Positions 46,672 through 64,000 of a stretch of DNA of 64,000 nucleotides are shown piece by piece. Each line of letters begins with the position of its first letter. Position 1 is the first letter of the stretch. The notes below the pieces were generated by a model. The model was not told the origin of the DNA and searched no databases. It worked only from the letters and a program-made list of their open reading frames with translations. Made by a program: the position numbers and the translations under genes. Origin of the DNA: Paralichthys olivaceus (Eukaryota > Chordata > Actinopteri > Pleuronectiformes > Paralichthyidae); NCBI RefSeq assembly GCF_024713975.1, contig NC_091111.1, positions 19,365,001 to 19,429,000 of the forward strand. The letters are read 5' to 3'.

Positions 46672-47542
46672 GTGAGTCGAGTCTTTTTCCGCCTGTCGCG
46701 ATCATCGGCTGTAAAATGTACGTTAATCATGGTTCATCGTGAAATTTCACGCGGCGCAGAGTTCCTTAAACATGTGATGCGTTAGATTTGATGGTTTGCG
46801 GGAGCGGATGGTTGTTTTATATCGTAAACTGGAGCCGCTGCGGGGACAGGCTGTCTGTTAGCAGTTAGCTGTTAGCAGGCCGGGCATGTGTTCAGACAGG
46901 AGGACACTGGATTCACTCTGATCTGAACACGAGTCCTTTTTAATGGAAGTGAATATATTTCTGTTTTAAAATGATCTGTTCAGTTCCAATCAGGCGTGAA
47001 GTGACAGCCGGCTAAGCTAAAGTAAGCTAAATATTTCCTCGTTGTGGGCTAGCTTAGCCAAGTTGAAGTGTGGTTAAGCTAACCGACAGTGTCATGCGTG
47101 TGTTATACTTGAGTTGAAAGTGTTGGACGTTATTTTTCAATGTGAACATTATAACAGTGATCTGCGTTGGACTCCAGTTAGCATTGAAGCGTGCTACCTT
47201 TAGCTTAGCGTGGTCCATGGTGTTACAGACACTGGATCGATCCAGAGGGAGTTCAGTCATCGAGCAGCAAAGAGAACAGAGGAAACACAAGAGCTTCAGA
47301 ATAAATGATCAGAATGAATGAGAAGAAAGTTTCACCACCAGAACTACTACGAAGCTGTCACTGTAAAGAACTGTTCAAATGACAGAAGTACTGGAGCCTC
47401 ATACTAATACACGTTCAAGTCCTTTAAGCCTGATTCACAACCATGTTTACTCTAACACAGTGAAGTTATTCTGCAGCAGATGTAAGTGCATCTAAAATAC
47501 GTCTAAAGAGTAAAACTAAATACAAGAGACATGAAGTCGTAA

Positions 47543-50875
<3,333 letters not shown>

Positions 50876-50888
50876 ATGCAGATGACAA

Positions 50889-50894
50889 AATAAA
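50889..50894 (+). terminator. rps7 polyadenylation signal
   Basis: AATAAA is followed by a GT-rich stretch (TTTGTTGGGTGTGTCTC), as expected of a cleavage site. The 3'UTR is very short, which is usual for ribosomal protein genes. Confidence 0.9.
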
Positions 50895-53800
50895 TTTGTT
50901 TACTGTCCATGTTTGTTGGGTGTGTCTCATCATTCTAAGTGGAGATGTTCTTTTTGAAGACCAGGGAATCGAACCATGTTGGTGCCTCGTGTTCATTTCC
51001 TACAGGTCAGACACGGCATGAATGAATGTCCCAACATTTCTTGTTGACCAATATTTGGTCATTTACAGTTTATGATAAACTTTTAGATGTGCAGGTAAAA
51101 CTGAAAACTTTTAACACGTCTGTTCTGAGCTGGATTCAAGAAAACCTCCACAATCATCAAATGTAAATTAATAAAAGTTCATTTTGGATATTTTTTAAAA
51201 CTGACGAGTCTAGAGTTAAACTTAATCCATGAACTTTAAACTGGAGCTAGAGACGAAGCAGAAATATCCCTGATACAGACGCTGCCATCTTGTGCTGGTG
51301 ACATCATTCAGAGTCTGCAGTGAAGAAGTGAGGTCACAGTACTGAGGTCCTGCCCAAACATGCTCTCATCTGTCAATCAGCCTGTTTTTGTATCAATTAA
51401 CTAATCACACTGAACTGATGAGAAACATGAACCAACATCGCTCCTCAACGTTTCTTTTCTCAGGAGGAACTTCAGTGATTTCAGTCTTTATTTGACCATA
51501 AACTCAAATCACACGATCAGACTCCAGATCAACGTCCTTGTTTCACATCATGATGCTTCTGCTCTCGTCTCATTCTGAATCTGAAACTTCATTTCTTCAA
51601 ACTAATGTCAGGATCTTCTTACAACTCCATGTAGTACTGACATTCTCCACTAGATAGAGCAGTGGCACTGTGTAAAGTGCTCAAACAAAGTTCACATGAA
51701 AGTTGTGACTTCACTGTTTCTACAATTTATTAAATCTGTATGAAAATGTCAGAATGGATTATTTAGGTTTATTATGAAGTCTGTGTCTTCATCAGAACAT
51801 GAGGTTTGTTCATTTGTTCTGAATTAAACTTAGATATGAAGAATAACTTATTATAAAGTTTTAGCAGACACTAAAACCAGATCAGAATAATTCAAATGAA
51901 CCCTAATTATTAATTAAGAGGGAAAGAAATGTTTATGCCCCAAATTTTATCAAAGCTTTGAATTAAAAAAACATTTTAATGTGCACAACAGTTAAATAAG
52001 ACATGTTCTTATTTATTAACAGAGGGAATGTGTGTTTATTTAAAAATGATTTTGTAACTTTCATGTTAATTATTGGAATCTATTAGAAATTTGAGTTCCG
52101 TGTTTGTTTGTTTGTTCCAGTTCTCCAGAGTTGAACAGCAGAAGATTTAAAAACAAACTGAACTTTATTTTGATAGCTTGACAGAGTTGTTGTACTGCAG
52201 ATCACTGTAACATTTCAGAATAAAAGAGTTGAACACAATGACTCATACAAAAAGGAAAATAGATTCAAATGTTCCTCGAATGTTCGTGAACAATTAACAA
52301 GATTGATTTTCACCTGAAAGTGACACAATGTAACTTTAACTCAACAGCAGCCACTGTGGCCATAAGTGGTACTTCCAGGTCGTTGGCACACAGCACCGCA
52401 TTTACCACGATCCCTTCAACTTTTTGTTTGTAAGATGAAAATATGAATTTTCTCCATTTTGACCAAAATATTTTTTTCAGAAACCAAACATCGAAATTCA
52501 ACTGTTATGAAATGTGTTTTTCCAGATTTGATATCCAGACGGAGAAGACACCAGGTTGTGATATCAACACTCTGATCATCGAGCTTCATGGCACCTGAAT
52601 AATGTTTTGTTGGTGCAAAGACACGAACCAGAAACATTTTTAACAAAGTAAAAGATCTGAGGAAACATCTCAGATTTAAAACATCAGGGGATCCATGACT
52701 CCTCCCTGAGGAACTCCGTCACAGGAGTTCTTCAAAGATTCTTCAGGAACAACTCATGTTTTTTCTGTAAAAGCTAAAATACTAAATATCTGTTCGTTTG
52801 ACCTGAAATTCTACGCAGCTTCCCCTTGACCAGAATCAACGTATACACGGACGATAACTTATTCTATTCGTCTTTGCTGTGACCAGTAAAATACTGAGAT
52901 TTGACTCCTTTTGATGACAGTTTATGAAACATGCGGACATTTTTAATCTACGTATTGTTACAGGGAGACAGTTTTAATGGAAAATAACCGGACGACCTAT
53001 TTTTCTTAAAATATATAACATGTCGTAAAAGCTTGAAAAAACTTTTGTTAATGCTTTTATTTCCTATGTTCGGTTTGAGTGTTAGTACATATTTTAAATA
53101 AGTGTATAGCTCTTTTACCCCATCATAAGTTGATATACTCTGAAGAGCACTTTTTTCATATATATATATAAAAAATCAGATATGACTGAAGTTGGCAGAG
53201 ATACAATAAAAACTAAAAGCTTATTTACAACAAATAAAAAGCTTATGAGAGAGAGAGAGGCACTAACGGCTCCTGAGATGAAAAGGAAAATGTGCTCGGG
53301 TGTTTAGATGCTTCATCATTTTTAAACTACAAACACTCTTGAACTTGAAGCAGAAGCATCTTGTTTGATGAGCTGGATTGTAAAGTGAATAAAAGACGTC
53401 GAGGTTTCAGCAGCTGAATTCACTGAAAGAGACGAATGGTCCAGTTTGTTTGAAACGAGCACAGACGGCAGCAGGTGATGAATTCAAACTCTCGTCTTTA
53501 AGGTTCAATTAGAATTCTAATAATGAAAGAATTATTGATTTAACCTTTGAAACAGAAGAAGCTCTGTGAGGCTGTTTCTAGACGAAGTGGCTCTGATGGG
53601 AATGTTTTCTTTGGTCACAATATTAGATGAAGGATGAAGGTGTCATGAGTTCTCCAGATATTTCAAGATGATGGAGGAGGAGGAGTCTGAATCTTCCTCT
53701 GGGGACCACGACTGTCTCCATCCAGCAGATCAACTTCAAATCTCTCAGTTTCTACTTTAAAGCATCAGATTGAAAATCTGTTTTTACTGTCGTCTGTCGC

Positions 53801-54225
53801 CGACGCGAGTGTTGTGTTGTGAGACGTCAACACAACACAGGTTTCCACGATTGTTTAGAGCCTTTAAAAGTAGAAAACCAAAGTAAACAGGTTCCATATT
53901 TTCTATTACTGATTATTTAAGTAGAACTGATAACCAGTGACCAGACTCTCCAGTACGACATGAAAAATCCTGACAACGACCTTTGACCAGAGTGACTCTG
54001 ATGTTGCAGGTTTTTTCGTCTTTTCTTTTTTCGTTGATTTTCTTTTTCAAACTTCTTCCGTCATAAAATCTTTGATTCGTTCCACAAAGAGTTGACGGCC
54101 GCCGAAGGTCTTCAGCTGAGAGAAGTGACAGTGTAGACGAGCTAAAAGGTTTCTCCGGAGACACGAGCTCCTGCAGGAGGAGGAGAATTTGTCTGTGATA
54201 AGATTTTAATCCGGTTTCTCCTGCG
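50895..54225. other. convergent intergenic region between rps7 and cnksr3
   Basis: AT-rich, with no coding exon recognised. Part of it must be the cnksr3 3'UTR (minus strand). Minus-strand AATAAA words exist, for example at 53056-53061, but the true site is not clear. A reverse-transcriptase remnant lies at 52678-52732. Confidence 0.6.
52678..52732 (-). pseudogene. second reverse-transcriptase remnant (GVPQG motif)
   Basis: The minus strand reads NSCDGVPQGGVMDPLMF then stop. The DNA around it (GGAGTTCCTCAGGGAGGAGT) resembles the GVPQGSVLGPLLF block of L2/Rex-type LINEs. Only this block is visible, so it could be a chance match. It would be in or near the cnksr3 3'UTR. Confidence 0.35.

Positions 54226-64000
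<9,775 letters not shown>

Noticed and set aside
50960..50985. tRNA-like B-box (GGTTCGATTCC on the minus strand)
   Set aside because: No T-stem pairing, no A-box at the right distance and no cloverleaf.

Overview
The window comes from a vertebrate nuclear genome, almost certainly a ray-finned fish and probably a percomorph. The grounds are split genes with GT/AG introns, very dense (CA)n microsatellites, typical teleost dispersed repeats, and an rps7 gene that carries U17 snoRNAs in its introns, an arrangement known from pufferfish and Xenopus. Four protein genes can be read exon by exon, with splice phases that agree across every junction.

Layout. (1) 1-16.5 kb, minus strand: the 5' half of myt1l, a neuronal CCHHC zinc-finger repressor. 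Six coding exons are visible, including a 34-bp microexon, the first zinc finger and a long acidic exon. The gene continues off the left edge. (2) 16.5-42.2 kb: about 26 kb with no recognisable protein gene. It holds microsatellites, minisatellites, polypyrimidine tracts, degraded transposons and two CpG-richer patches that might be promoters. (3) 42.2-45.7 kb, minus strand: a complete rnaseh1 of eight coding exons and 305 codons, with all catalytic residues present. It has a mitochondrial/nuclear double start and a uORF that overlaps the first AUG. (4) 46.6-50.9 kb, plus strand: a complete rps7 of seven exons and 194 codons, head-to-head with rnaseh1. Introns 3, 4, 5 and 6 each contain one 219-nt copy of U17 (SNORA73/snR30-type) H/ACA snoRNA. 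(5) 50.9-54.2 kb: a short convergent intergenic stretch with a reverse-transcriptase remnant. (6) 54.2-63.3 kb, minus strand: cnksr3, eleven exons covering the CRIC region, the PDZ domain and the C-terminal tail. Its 5' end, with the SAM domain, lies beyond the right edge.

Functionally, rps7 and its intronic U17 copies both serve 40S ribosome production (a small-subunit protein and the snoRNA needed for early 18S processing), so one transcript supplies both. The other three genes are not functionally linked to it as far as the sequence shows. No complete mobile element, CRISPR array, tRNA or rRNA gene was seen. The features most worth a second look are the fourfold U17 array with a structure-preserving substitution, the rnaseh1 uORF/dual start, dinucleotide repeats lying directly against splice sites in rnaseh1 and cnksr3, and strong CTCF-type motifs carried by a dispersed repeat.
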